Source: Aurelia coerulea
Lineage: Eukaryota; Cnidaria; Scyphozoa; Semaeostomeae; Ulmaridae
Direction of reading: 5' to 3'
Length of the DNA: 64,000 bases
Assembly (NCBI GenBank): GCA_039566865.1
Contig: CM076948.1
Coordinates: forward strand, 12,535,001-12,599,000
Numbering within the stretch: the first letter of the stretch is position 1; the number at the start of each line of letters is the position of its first letter. The position numbers and the translations under genes are program-made. The notes under the pieces are model-generated. The model made no database searches. It saw only the letters and a list, made by a program, of their open reading frames with translations, and was not told the origin of the DNA. Positions 9,645-19,550 of this stretch are shown one piece after another.

Positions 9645-10501
9645 ACGATGAGGGATTGGGAGTGTTACGGAAAGCCCTTGATTCTAGAGCAGATCGGTCG
9701 GTGTCTACAGAACCTTAAATGGACCTAGCAGAAGTAGTACTTAAGAATAACGTGTTTGAGTTTAATGGGAGATTCTATCATCAAATAAGGGGTACAGCAA
9801 TTGGCACCAAATGTGCGCCACCGTACTCTATTCTTTTTCTTGCGGACTTGGAAGAAAAACTTCTCCGCTCTTACGATTGTAAGCCTAGTGTATGGTGGCG
9901 TTACATTGATGACGTATTTATGATTTGGACGCATGGTGAAGAAGAGCTTCAAAGGTTTATAGACTATTTGAATGCATCACACCATTCGATCAAATTTACC
10001 GCAGAATGATCTAAGGAAAGCATCAAGTTTTTAGATACAAGGGTTATTAAGAAAGGAAGCACTCTTGTCACTGATTTATACACAAAACCAACAGACACCC
10101 ATCAGCTCCTACATCGCTCTTCCTGCCATCCTTATCATACTAAAAAGGGTATACCTTATGGCCAAGCCCTTCGTATTCGACGAATTTGTTCCGAGGATTC
10201 TTCGTTTAACGAACACTTGGCTGATCTAAAATCTTGGCTTATTGATCGGGGATATGAGGGTGGGGAGATTGACACTCAGTTGGAGAGAGTCAAATGTTTG
10301 CAAAGGGGTACCCTTTTAAATAGGGAATCTAAATCTAAGGATGGCACGAGGATACCCCTCGTCCTTACTTTTCATCCTGCATTTAATGGGGTTCATGAGA
10401 TCTTGAGGAAATGTGAAAATATTCTTCTTGTTGATCGTGAGCATCGCAGGATTTTTTTTCGGGAAAACTTTTCGTCTCATTTAGAAGGTCCAAAAACTTG
10501 A
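9645..10501 (+). pseudogene. Penelope-type reverse transcriptase, main part
   Basis: RT palm and thumb of the Penelope element. Conserved blocks are RGTAIGTKCAPPY (about 9787) and the catalytic WWRYIDDVFMIW (about 9893-9928), followed by SIKFLDT, LYTKPTDTHQLLH, HPYHTKKGIPYGQALRIRRI and LTFHPAFNGVHEI. All are characteristic of this family. In-frame stops at 9716-9718 and 10007-10009 and a stop at 10499-10501 show it is dead. The ATG at 9719 is not the natural start. Confidence 0.9.
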
Positions 10502-11056
10502 AAGATACCTTGGTTCAGGCAAAATTGAAACCGGTAAACGAGGAGCTGGTGGAAAAGGGTACGCGTAAGTGCAATGGTAGAAGGTGACAAATATGCCCTA
10601 TGATGCGAGAGGGGTCCACGTTTTATAATGCAGATAATTCTCGGTTTTTTAGGAACTTTTCAGGGGCGTATGACTGCAACTCGGATTATGTAGTATACTT
10701 GCTACAATGCGAATGTTGCAAAAAAAAGTATGTCGGTAGTACGAAGACTAAATTTCGCCAGAGATTTAACGTCTATAAATCGTATTTTCGGACCTACAAA
10801 CAAAAGCGTCTCAGTGGTAATCTTCATACGGGTAAGCCGGTCCCACAGGCAAGTCTTTTCTCTCACTTTTTTGAGCAAAATCATCGGGGTGAGTTTTCGG
10901 TAAAAATAAGCATCATCGATGGTGCAGGTGACGTGTATTCGCTCCGTAGAAAGGAGCTTTTTTGGCAGTATAAATTGGGTTTATTTTCTCCACAGGGCCT
11001 AAATGAAAGGGTAGCGGATGTCGAGTTGGACTTGTTTGCCTGTGGGAGCGCTTAAT
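10502..11056 (+). pseudogene. GIY-YIG endonuclease domain of the Penelope element
   Basis: This domain is expected to nick the target DNA for integration. After a one-base frame change at about 10500 the linker carries CNGRR, a TGA where a zinc-ligand cysteine would be expected, then QICPMM. From 10600 the frame is open to 11055. The nuclease core begins VVYLLQCECCKKKYVGST, with the YVGST block, followed by FRQRFN, a histidine in SLFSHFFEQNH, and RRKELFWQYKL as the C-terminal block. The layout fits the endonuclease-bearing Penelope/Poseidon/Neptune-type elements. Confidence 0.88.
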
Positions 11057-11200
11057 CCTTCTACCGTTGCACTTAAATCTCAGGGGAAGGGAGGAGATGC
11101 TGGCTGGTTAACTTCGTGCAATTTGCACGTGGTGTTGGGGTGGAATTCCCCCATCCGGCCATTCGGGATTTAGCAACTTAAGCAAATCCTTGGAGGGTTA
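11057..11200 (+). other. Penelope 3' non-coding tail, part 1
   Basis: From about 11098 the sequence GCTGGCTGGTTAACTTCG onwards is nearly identical to 25940-26035. It continues after the MITE at 11777-11818 and after the foldback element at 22526. Confidence 0.8.
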
Positions 11201-11776
11201 GGGTAGGGTGGGGTAATGTGGGTCTAAAATGAGCAAAATCTCAAAATGGATAGCTGGTAAAACGAGACTAATATGCAAAACATTTCAAAAGGTAATGGGA
11301 AACCCGTTTTCGCATTTTAGACAGAAAACAACGTGGCAAGATGAATATAAGTGCGAAATTTTAAGCAATTCATTATGGCTGAATTCTCAGTAGGCCCACA
11401 TTACCCCACCTGGTAAAAAATGAAAATAAAAAGAACAATCGCGTCAATGACTTCGAACTAAACGTTATTTCATTTGTAAAAGACCAAACTCTCACCTCAT
11501 GGTCACTAAATGGTCCAGAAAAGCAAAGCAACAGTGGCAGGAGAAAGTTTTCTTGGGTTTTGAAATTCTTGCACAATAGGCCGTTCAGTAAAGTTATTTT
11601 ATAAAACGAGTAGAGATACATTTAAGACGAATATTTCATGTAAAAAGGCAGTTTATTATGCAGACATTAAAAGAAAAATAGCCTGCCTTTCTTCCATTTA
11701 ACGAGACAGGATATTTCTAGCGAAAAGCTCAGTAGACCCACTTTACCCCGTAGACCCACATTACCCCACCCTACCC
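11201..11776. mobile_element. TA-target MITE, 576 bp, G-rich inverted termini
   Basis: Termini are GGGTAGGGTGGGGTAA and its reverse complement TTACCCCACCCTACCC. TA occurs on both sides (11199-11200 and 11777-11778), and the paralogous tail at 26030-26045 shows the site with a single TA, so the element is exactly delimited. An extra inverted copy of the CCACATTACCCCACC motif lies inside at about 11394. There is no transposase. TA duplication fits a Tc1/mariner-type mechanism. Confidence 0.85.
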
Positions 11777-11845
11777 TACTAGCTGGCGTCTGTTTTCCTG
11801 TTTCCTTGTAAACATTTACACGCTAGCAAACCTATACGCGTAATA

Positions 11846-12182
11846 GTGGTGGATGCGCGTAAAAGGGGCGGTATATTATCGTAGATGTGGTGGATACGAT
11901 TAGTAGGGGTGGGATATTATCTTAGATTTGGTGGATGCGATTAAAAGGGGATGGGTTATCATATTAAATGTGGTGGATACGCGTAGCAGGGGTGAGGTAT
12001 TATCTTGAATGTGGTGGATGCGATTAAAAGGGGATGGGTTATTATCCTAATCATGGTGGATACGCGTAGCAGGGGTGGGGTATTATCTTAAATGTGGTGG
12101 ATACGACTAAAAGGGGGTGGGTTATTATCTTAATCGTGGTGGATACGCGTAGCAGGGGTGGAATATTATCATAAATGTGGCG
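11846..12182 (+). repeat. 41-bp minisatellite in the left foldback arm
   Basis: About eight units of roughly 41 bp, each beginning GTGGTGGATACGCG or GTGGTGGATGCGATT and ending GGTGGGATATTATCTTAAAT or a close variant. Two variants alternate: one with CGCGTAGCAGGGG, one with CGATTAAAAGGGG. The same repeat occurs at 18575-18813, 19265-19550, 13665-13770, 20931-21045 and, inverted, at 22051-22499. Confidence 0.9.
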
Positions 12183-12394
12183 GCACTTGTCTTGAACAGA
12201 TTTTGCAAGTAGACGAGAGTGTCATTGGATTGGGTCGAAAAGAATATCGAATCTAAATACTGCAGGACTGAATTTGATTTTTTCCACGAAAAGCTCCTAG
12301 TTGTTGTAAGGATCTTACCTCCTGGTCTGTATTCTTTTCATTTATAGGCAGGTTAGCATTCAAGGTATTTATGAAACAACATAAATGTAAGATT

Positions 12395-13664
12395 ATGGAA
12401 GTTCTGCAAGCTGCACAAGCTCCGAAGAAGAAAAAGCCGGAGAAACAGAAGGGAAATGCCGATCAAAATTAATCGAAGGCTAGAAAGAGGTTATCCTTGA
12501 ATAGAAGAGGGTTGGAATCTAAATCGTATATTTTAGCCTTATTAGATGACTTTATAAGAAATCTTGAATCTGCATGACTCCTGAACATTATTTGTAGACT
12601 CATCCGGCTTGTTGCAGAGGGAATTTTTCCTCTCGACAACATAGATCTATTAAGCCTGGTTCTCATATAGCTTCAAACCATCGGCGACCTGCCGGCGACC
12701 CATCGGCGACCCACCGGCGACCTTGCTCCGGTAGTCTAATTTAAATGAGAACAGTCAGCGCCGATGGGGCGCCGACTGCCGGCGTCCTGCCGCAGTCATT
12801 CGAAAAAGTTGAGCTGAGTTCAACTTTTTCACTCTGCTGCGGCACCGGCACCAATGAAAATTATATGAGAACATGAGGCGGCGCACTGCCGGCGATGCGT
12901 CAGCGAATCATTTGCATGACCTGTGATCAGGTGACCATAGCAAGCCAATCAAATACGAGGATCAGCGGGGAATGCACACTGAGAGATGGTTGACGGCGCC
13001 CTGCCGGCAACATGTCGCCGATAGGTCGCCGATGGGTCGCCGACGAATCGCCGGCAGTTCAACTTTTGCTACGCAGTAGTGACGCCGATGGGTCGCCGTC
13101 GGATTGAGATTATATGAGAACCAGGCTTTACTGTTTCTCGACGTGGTAAGATTTTATGGCATAGACAAGGTAAGCGGGTTGACATATAACTCGGGGAATA
13201 ACAATACCATGCTCTGTTGGATATATGGCCAGTGGCTTATGCACGGTAAATTTACCAGATTTATGTCTGGTGAAAAATTCACTGGAGAGTGACATGCGGG
13301 GATGTATGTGGAGCCAGGGAATTACATGCCAGCAGGAGCTCGCATCGACTTTGCGGTTCCAAGTGATGCGACCATAAAGAGAGAAAGTAACGCTCTCGTT
13401 GTGCTACCAAGGCACCTAGAGCATGGGTTTGTCCCTGGGCTAGTTGACCAATTCGCAGAAGAAATGAAAACTGTTTATGTCCTATCTTTTGATGGCAAAC
13501 TACTGTACTCTTTCCCTGACTCTTTCCCCTTCGCGGAACCGAATTCGTGGAATGAATTCAATTTCAGTCCTGCAGTATTTGGCCTCTATATTCTTTTCGA
13601 CCAGATGACACTCTCGACTGCTTGTAAAATCTATTCAAGACAAGTGCCGCCACATTTAGGATAA
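12395..13664 (+). pseudogene. Captured or element-encoded unknown gene, left-arm copy
   Basis: Not recognised. Removing the MITE at 12653-13127 by the TTA duplication gives a nearly continuous frame starting at an ATG at 12395. It has a lysine-rich start (QAAQAPKKKKPEKQKG), then a segment around DNIDLLLFLDVVRFYGIDK, a WIYGQWLMHGKFTRFMSG motif, and MYVEPGNYMPAGARIDFAVP. Stops interrupt it near 12469, 12575 and 13290 (TGA after KFTGE). The last 120 codons, from 13302, are open. No introns are visible. The same sequence is in the right arm, so it belongs to the transposon and not to a host locus. It could be a remnant of the transposase or a retro-copied host gene. Confidence 0.5.
12653..13127. 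mobile_element. Harbinger-like MITE, 475 bp, in the left arm only
   Basis: Ends are AGCCTGGTTCTCATAT and ATATGAGAACCAGGCT. TTA flanks both sides (12650-12652, 13128-13130), and the right foldback arm near 21571 has the empty site with one TTA. The interior is GC-rich, with repeated GGCGACCC/GGGTCGCC-type motifs near both ends, and an inner inverted pair around AAAGTTGAGC/GTTCAACTTTT. The 3-bp TTA target fits PIF/Harbinger. Confidence 0.85.
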
Positions 13665-13770
13665 TATCCCACCCCTGCTACGCGCATCCACCACATTTAA
13701 GATAATATCCCACCCCTGCTACGCGTATCCACCACATTTAAGATAATATCCCATCACATTTTAGATAATA
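13665..13770. repeat. Minisatellite remnant next to the captured ORF
   Basis: Two to three inverted-orientation units of the 41-bp repeat (ATAATATCCCACCCCTGCTACGCG type). They separate the captured ORF from the TA-target element. The mirror copy is 20931-21045. Confidence 0.8.
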
Positions 13771-14674
13771 GGGTAAGACGGGGTAAAGTGAACTACGGGG
13801 TAAAGTGAACTACTCAGAACATTCGCGCTTCTCTCCAAAAGTAAACATGCAATGATAAAACGTGATTTGTGCCCAATGCTTTGGTACATGTGCTAACAGA
13901 AAATGAAAACATTTTTGCAAAATAGTTCTTCCTGTTGTTGCAAAAAATCCCTTTACCAGAGGCAGTAGAAACAACCTCGGGAAATTATGGTTTATAGGTT
14001 TGGGCTCTTATCTTTGGCCTTAATTTTTTACCCCTAGACGAAATTCATTTCTATAATTGTTTGGATCGATTTGAAGCACATGCCATGTGTTTACTTTTTC
14101 CAAAAGGAAAGGGCCAAGAAAGACTTTTTTGTCAGCTAACATGATATTTTAAAAGATCTACCGTTCAGTCGATATTTTGCTTCGACCGGGGTAAAGTGAA
14201 CTACCCATGATTTTTGATTTTCTCATATGAACATTAAGTCAGATGAAGAAAACCTATTTAATCTCATTTGCTTCATAATTCTGCCTAGAGAAAATCATAA
14301 TTTGCAGGACAATTTTTCGCTCTGATGACACAGAAATACATTCTGATACCAGCTCCCTGAAAAACTTCCAACAATTTGACAGCCTAAGTTTGATCTTCAT
14401 TCAAAAATGCGGTTACTGATCAAAGAATTTCATTGGAATTTGATGAAGCAAGTATACCTATCGACATAGGAAGGATAAATGGCCATCACTGTGAAATTAG
14501 AATATTGATAATTGTCATAGATTTATAACTATTTTTAGTTTTATTTCTGGGTGGAGGTTTCAGGGCAAAGTGAACTACTTTGAAAATAGTGTTTCTCTTT
14601 GTGGTGATTTGGTATTTATATGCAATATAGTATTTTCGAAGTATGTTCCCATTATTGTTCATCGAATTGTATTC
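13771..14674 (-). mobile_element. Truncated TA-target transposon in the left arm
   Basis: Starts GGGTAAGACGGGGTAAAG after ATAATA. It equals the reverse complement of 20008-20930, the right two-thirds of the complete copy at 19551-20930. It carries GTAAAGTGAACTAC motifs at 13783-13815, 14189-14205 and 14565-14579. It ends at 14674, where a foldback left end begins. No transposase motif is seen. Confidence 0.85.
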
Positions 14675-14727
14675 CACGCTAGCAAACCTATACGCGTAAC
14701 AGTGGTGGATGCGCGTAATAGCGGCGG
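14675..14727 (+). repeat. Second foldback left terminus
   Basis: CACGCTAGCAAACCTATACG and the following first minisatellite unit match 11819-11870. The sequence is cut at 14727 by the hAT-like element and resumes at 18575. Confidence 0.85.
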
Positions 14728-14959
14728 CAGTGGCGTAGCCAGGGTCCTGTCTTTGGGGGGGGCAAGGTGCGAGTGAAGCAAGAAAAAATGGGGGTCCGGG
14801 GGCTTGCCCCCGGAAAAATTTTTGGTGGCCACGCCCTTTAGAATGCTGGAAACACCCTCTTTTAGACAAAGCCACCCAGAATCGAAGATTAAAAGGGCCA
14901 AGTTCATTAAAGTTGCAGATGAAAATTTAGCTACTTGGAGTTGCCTACTCCCAGGACAA

Positions 14960-16097
14960 ACATAAGATCGTTTTGGATGATTACAAAGTCTGTCCTGAGC
15001 TAAGCAAGCATAATAATATCTGAATATTGATTTCTTCATAACCCCAAATGATCGTTGATGCTGTTTTTAGCTACAATCAGAGAGACGAGTGTTGCTGCTA
15101 AAGTCGCCTTCAATAGAACGTCAAGCCCTGGCATAAGGACAAGAATCACCTGAAAAGCAACATTTTGATCTTTATGTCAAACGAGGATGATACGCAAAAA
15201 ATCAAAAGCTATTACCCCTAGTTTGCTTAGTTCGTGCATGAAACTATTGGTGCATCTGTCTCAAATTAGATGTCATGTGAGATTTACAATAACGCAAAAT
15301 TACTTATGCAGAACCCTCCAGAACCAACCTCGTCCCCAGGACTTTTTGTCATATTCTCCGTCCCAATATGACAAAAGCCCCTGGGGACGAGGTTGCTGCA
15401 GAAGGTTTCAATTGTTGTTATTCGCGAGAATCTAATTTTAGACAAGCAGTCACCAAGATAACCTTTGTGCAGAGTCATAAATTCATGAAGACGTTTTGGT
15501 TCAATGTGGTCACGTGCCTTCCCCCAGTCAATGGCACCATTGTTTGCTGGGATTCTGTACCTTTCCTCTCAACTTCACCTGCGACGTTAGTATCTGTAGC
15601 TGTGTAGGAGCGTGGTCCTTCTAACTGCGGTGATACTGCGAATGCTAGCCTCTGTGCAGGCCGCCGGTTACATCATCCTCTAAAGTTGACTTATTTGCAT
15701 AATGAGTACTACCACTATCAATAAGTGGCTAATGATGCGTTCGTTCTAGAAAACGATTGTTTTAACATAATAAAGCTACTAAAGAGGGCAAGAACGTGCC
15801 AATTCTGGTTAAATTTGTTATTGTGTCATGGTAAACATCTTGGTGATTTATCCATCTTATGGTGTCAAATCTGTCTAACATGAAATAAGCCGACGTCAAA
15901 TTTTGCTATAGGATCGCGGGAAACTTCTGTCTTGTGTGCGCTTTCTGTGCGCTTTCTTTATTTCAGTGCCAATTAGCAGAGATAAAACGTTAATCAATTG
16001 CTATAACGAGCGTGACGGAAGTGGGTTACTTTCTTTCTTTCTGACTGCCTTACATCGAAGCCCCTTCTTAGATTACAAAGTTGGACTTTGTAATCAA
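14960..16097 (+). repeat. 1.1-kb tandem duplication, unit 1 (family A)
   Basis: From ACATAAGATCGTTTTGG to GGACTTTGTAATCAA, matching the following unit almost throughout. Both units hold a GTCACGTG/GACCACGTGCCTTCCCCC segment and TGCAGGCCGCCGGTTACATC. Unit 1 alone carries the 72-bp hairpin at 15324-15395. There is no gene; the short ORFs here are chance. Confidence 0.85.
15324..15395. mobile_element. 72-bp perfect-stem hairpin MITE
   Basis: CAACCTCGTCCCCAGG on the left pairs with CCTGGGGACGAGGTTG on the right, and inner arms around TTGTCATATT/AATATGACAA make nearly the whole unit a stem. CTCCAGAA (15316-15323) and CTGCAGAA (15396-15403) look like an 8-bp target duplication with one difference. 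Copies at about 16440 and, inverted, about 7550 lack it and show the site empty. Confidence 0.75.
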
Positions 16098-17122
16098 ACA
16101 TAAGATCCTTTTGGATGATTACAAAGTACGACCTGAGCTAAGCAAGCATAAGAAAACTGAATATTGATTTCTCCATAAGCCCAAATGATCATTGATGCTG
16201 CTACAGTCAAAGAGATGAGTGTTGCTGCTAAAGTTGCCTTCAATAGAAAATCAAGCGCCTTGTATAAGGACAAGAATCGTTTGAAAGCAATATTTTGATC
16301 TTTATGTCAAACGAGGATGATACGCAAAAAATCAAAAGTCATTACCCCCAGTTTGCTTAGTTCGTGCATGAAACTATTGGTGCATCTGTCTCAAATTAGA
16401 TATCATGTGAGATTTACGATAACGCAAAATTGCTTATGTGGAACCCTGCAGAATGTTTCTATTCACTGGCTTCTAATTTGAGGCAAGCAGTCACGAAGAT
16501 AACCTCTGTGCAGAATCATATGCATGGAGATCTTTTGGTTCAGTGTGACCACGTGCCTTCCCCCAGTCAATGCGCCATTGTTTGCTGTAATTCTGCACCT
16601 TTCCTCTCAACTTCACCTGCGACGTTTGCATCTGTAGCTGTGTAGGAGGGGGGTCCTTCTACCTTCGGTGATGCTGCGAATGCTAGCCTCTGTGCAGGCC
16701 GCCGGTTACATCATCCTCTAAACTTGACTTATTTGCATAATGAATACTATCAATAAGTGGCTAATGATGCGTTCGTTCTAGAAAACGATTTTTTCAACAT
16801 AATTAAGCTGCTAATGAAGTCAAGAACGTGCCAATTCTGGGTAAATTTGTTGTTGTGCCAGGGTAAACATCGTGGTGATTTATCCATCTTATGGTATCAA
16901 ATCTGTCTAACATGAAATAAGCCGACGTCAAATGTTGCTATAGGATCGCGGGAAACTTCTGTCTTGTATGCGCTTTCTGTGCGCTTTCTTTATTTCAGTG
17001 CCAATTAGCAGAGATAAAACGTTAATCAATTGCTTTAACGAGCGTGACGGACTTTCTTTCTTTCTTTCTTTCTTACTGACCTGGAGCCCCCTCTTAGATT
17101 ACAAAGTACTTTGTAATCAAAA
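16098..17122 (+). repeat. 1.1-kb tandem duplication, unit 2 (family A)
   Basis: Starts ACATAAGATCCTTTTGG and ends ACTTTGTAATCAA, parallel to unit 1. It has a CTTT expansion near 17052. It lacks the 72-bp hairpin and a few short blocks. Confidence 0.85.
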
Positions 17123-17600
17123 ACGAGAATATGCCTGAACAAAACAAGCAGATGAAATAGATTCATTAAAACTTTCAATGCCACTTTAAAAAGCAATCAA
17201 TGACAGCTTCCCTTCTTCTTTTAGTCTTATTTGAATTCTAATCAAAATTTTGTAGATTAGAAATTCTAATGTTATTGCTAACATCAGAATACCCATGTCA
17301 TGCGTGGCAGATTGATTGGACCACTTGTCAGCAGAAGGGTTGATTGACCTATCGAAGGCCCACGAAGAATGCTAAGGGTTTGGGCCCATGAAGAAGGTTT
17401 TATACCATCGTTTGCCAACTTCAATTTTTATTCGTCTGTCGTCTTGAAACTCTTATCAAAACGCTAGAAAAACAGCAAATGCTCGTGCAATTGGATGGTG
17501 ACGTTTAGTGATCATAAGAAAGATAAAGGGAATGCAGCGGCGTGGCCAGGATAAATAAAGTGGGGGTATGACAATGAGGGGGCTGGGAGTTTTTGGGGCC
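17123..17600. other. Non-coding interior of the hAT-like element
   Basis: AT-rich with no ORF. At 17538-17600 a sequence like the element's own left end appears (GCGGCGTGGCCAGG, then GGGGCCATGCCCTTTA), comparable to 14730-14842. Confidence 0.4.
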
Positions 17601-17905
17601 ATGCCCTTTACTTTGGCTTAGAATGCATCTCCCAATATCATGCTTGCCTTTAGCGACAAAGAAACCTTGATCGTTTTGTAACAGTTATCCTATGGATCAG
17701 AGCACGAGGAAATTTTTGAAGAAAGACCCTTTACTTTGTCTTAGAATGCATCTCCCAATATCATGCTCATGCTTTTGCCTTTAGTGACAAGGAAACCTTG
17801 ATCGTTTTGTGACGGTAATTGTATGAATCAGAACACGAGGAAAATTTTTGAAAAAAGATCCTTTACTTTGGCTTAGAATGCGTCTCCCAATATCATACTT
17901 GCCAG
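17601..17905 (+). repeat. Tandem repeat of about 120-135 bp, 2.4 copies
   Basis: CCTTTACTTTGGCTTAGAATGC recurs at about 17607, 17729 and 17860, each followed by CATCTCCCAATATCAT; the first two also have GAAACCTTGATCGTTTTGT. The spacing is not exact because of small indels. Confidence 0.8.
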
Positions 17906-17914
17906 TGCCAGGAT

Positions 17915-18187
17915 TTGACATTAATCGGAAAATTCTTCCCCAACCTATACCCAGCTATTTTCTCTTCGGTTTTAGATGACATTTTTGAGAAGCACACATT
18001 GACTTTCATGGCATTTTCAAAAAGAGGGACACTGTCGATAAGAATTAAGGAAGGCATAAGCAAATGCAAGATGCATCTGGGAGTGCTTAAATCGCGACGA
18101 GGTAGACCCGAAGTAGACAAGTGGCAGCATGTTGCCAAATACGAAAAGTGTAAATACACAGAAATTTCTGAGAAGCACTTAATTTGA
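17915..18187 (+). CDS. Unrecognised 90-residue ORF
   Basis: Open from ATG to TGA, Lys-rich, with LKSRRGRPEVDKWQHVAKYE near the C-terminus. It shows no domain, and an antisense ORF of 110 codons overlaps it, so coding is uncertain. It lies inside the hAT-like element after the tandem repeat. It may be a remnant of element protein; I cannot assign it. Confidence 0.2.
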   Translation: MTLIGKFFPNLYPAIFSSVLDDIFEKHTLTFMAFSKRGTLSIRIKEGISKCKMHLGVLKSRRGRPEVDKWQHVAKYEKCKYTEISEKHLI

Positions 18188-18490
18188 TTCATATTCTTTC
18201 CCAAATAGATGCAATACACATACACAGTTAAAGAGGCGCCTAAGTCGGGTTCATTGATTCTAATAAAGCTGCAATGCCTGGACGTGATAACAAGCCGAGC
18301 GGTAGTAAGATGTTATACGAGACATCTATGATCGATGTTTGGAATTGCGAGCGAAGCGAGCAAAAATTTTTGCTTTCCTTGTTGACTTAAATGATAAAGA
18401 TGCCTTTATTAGTTAAAGGTTTGACTTCCTTTTCCCCTTTTGAAATTCACAAGCAGCGCTGCGACAACTGTTGGAGGTAAATACAACTTA

Positions 18491-18510
18491 CCCCCCCCCC
18501 CCCCCCCCCC
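18491..18510. repeat. C20 homopolymer
   Basis: An unbroken run of twenty C within the hAT-like element, prone to length error in sequencing. Confidence 0.9.
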
Positions 18511-18574
18511 TTCAGTTTCTCAACGGATTTGGACGAACCACGAAAACCGCCTTTGGCGACTGGCTACGCTACTG

Positions 18575-18813
18575 CGGCGGTATATTATCGTAGATGTGGT
18601 GGATGCGATTAGTAGGGGTGGTATATTATCTTGAATGTGGTGGATGCGATTAAAAGGGGGTGGGTTATTTTCTTAAATGTGGTGGGATATTATCATAAAT
18701 GTGGTGGATACGCGTAGCAGGGGTGGGATATTATCTTGAATGTGGTGGATGCGATTAAAAGGGGGTGGGTTATTATCTTAATCGTGGTGGATACGCGTAG
18801 CAGAGGTTGGGTA
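18575..18813 (+). repeat. 41-bp minisatellite, continuation of the second foldback terminus
   Basis: Five to six units resume directly after the hAT-like right end (CGGCGGTATATTATCG) and run into the TA-target element at 18814. This block and the next 450 bp are repeated 737 bp downstream. Confidence 0.85.
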
Positions 18814-19264
18814 GGGTAAGACGGGGTAAAGTGAACTATTTTGAAGGTTTTTCAAGGATATCCTAAAGATATTGTAGCTGAGGGCAAACTTTTTAACGTT
18901 GTTTTGACATTATGTCTTTGGGTCAGTTTATCAAGCAAAAATATTTTTCAAATCTTGTTCCACTGTCTCACAAAAGAGCTTTCTTTGGCGACCGCTCTGC
19001 CTAGTTCATTTTACCCCAGGCAGGGGTAAAGTGAACTACTTAGCAATTGTTCGATAAAACCAAAATGATGCTGGTAAAACCCGAAAACATGATTTATTTT
19101 GCAACTCTAAGGAGTTCTTCGCATGCAAGAACGAAATAAACCCAAAAATTTCACAAAAGTGATATTTAAAAAAATCAATCGGTGACCTACGTTGAGAACG
19201 ATCTTTACAGATGAAATATTAACCAAAAACTACTGTTAAAGTCACAAATTCGAGTCAGATTGCA
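18814..19264 (+). mobile_element. Truncated TA-target transposon (left part)
   Basis: Starts GGGTAAGACGGGGTAAAG. It matches 19551-20000 closely and stops after GAGTCAGATTGCA, where a foldback left end begins. It carries the same 62-codon frame as the complete copy (18841-19029). Confidence 0.8.
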
Positions 19265-19550
19265 CAAGCTAGCAAACCTATACGCGTAACAGTGGTGGAT
19301 GCGCGTAAAAGGGGCGGTATTTTATCGTAGATGTGGTGGATACGATTAGTAGGGGTGGTATATTATCTTGAATGTGGTGGATGCGATTAAAAGGGGATGG
19401 GTTATTATCTTAAATGTGGTGGAATATTATCATAAATGTGGTGGATACGCGTAGCAGGGGTGGGATATTATCTTGAATGTGGTGGATGCGATTAAAAGGG
19501 GGTGGGTTATTATCTTAATCGTGGTGGATACGTGTAGCAGAGGTGGGGTA
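19265..19550 (+). repeat. Third foldback left terminus with minisatellite
   Basis: CAAGCTAGCAAACCTATACG, differing from CACGCTAGC at one base, then the 41-bp units in the same order as 18575-18813. It is part of a 737-bp-period tandem duplication. Confidence 0.85.

Larger units (their letters stand above)
14728..18574. mobile_element. hAT-like non-autonomous element, 3.85 kb
   Basis: Begins CAGTGGCGTAGCCAGG and ends CTGGCTACGCTACTG. CGGCGG is present on both sides (14722-14727, 18575-18580), and the flanking minisatellite is continuous across the insertion. The expected hAT target duplication is 8 bp; only 6 bp match clearly. The interior holds family A in tandem, a 129-bp tandem repeat, an unrecognised ORF and a C20 run. 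A second CAGCGGCGTGGCCAGG-like end near 17538 suggests a nested or duplicated terminus. No transposase remains. Confidence 0.7.

Noticed and set aside
11195..11225. GGGTTAGGGTAGGGTGGGG as an interstitial telomere
   Set aside because: It spans the target site and terminus of a TA MITE, and the G-rich pattern is the transposon end.
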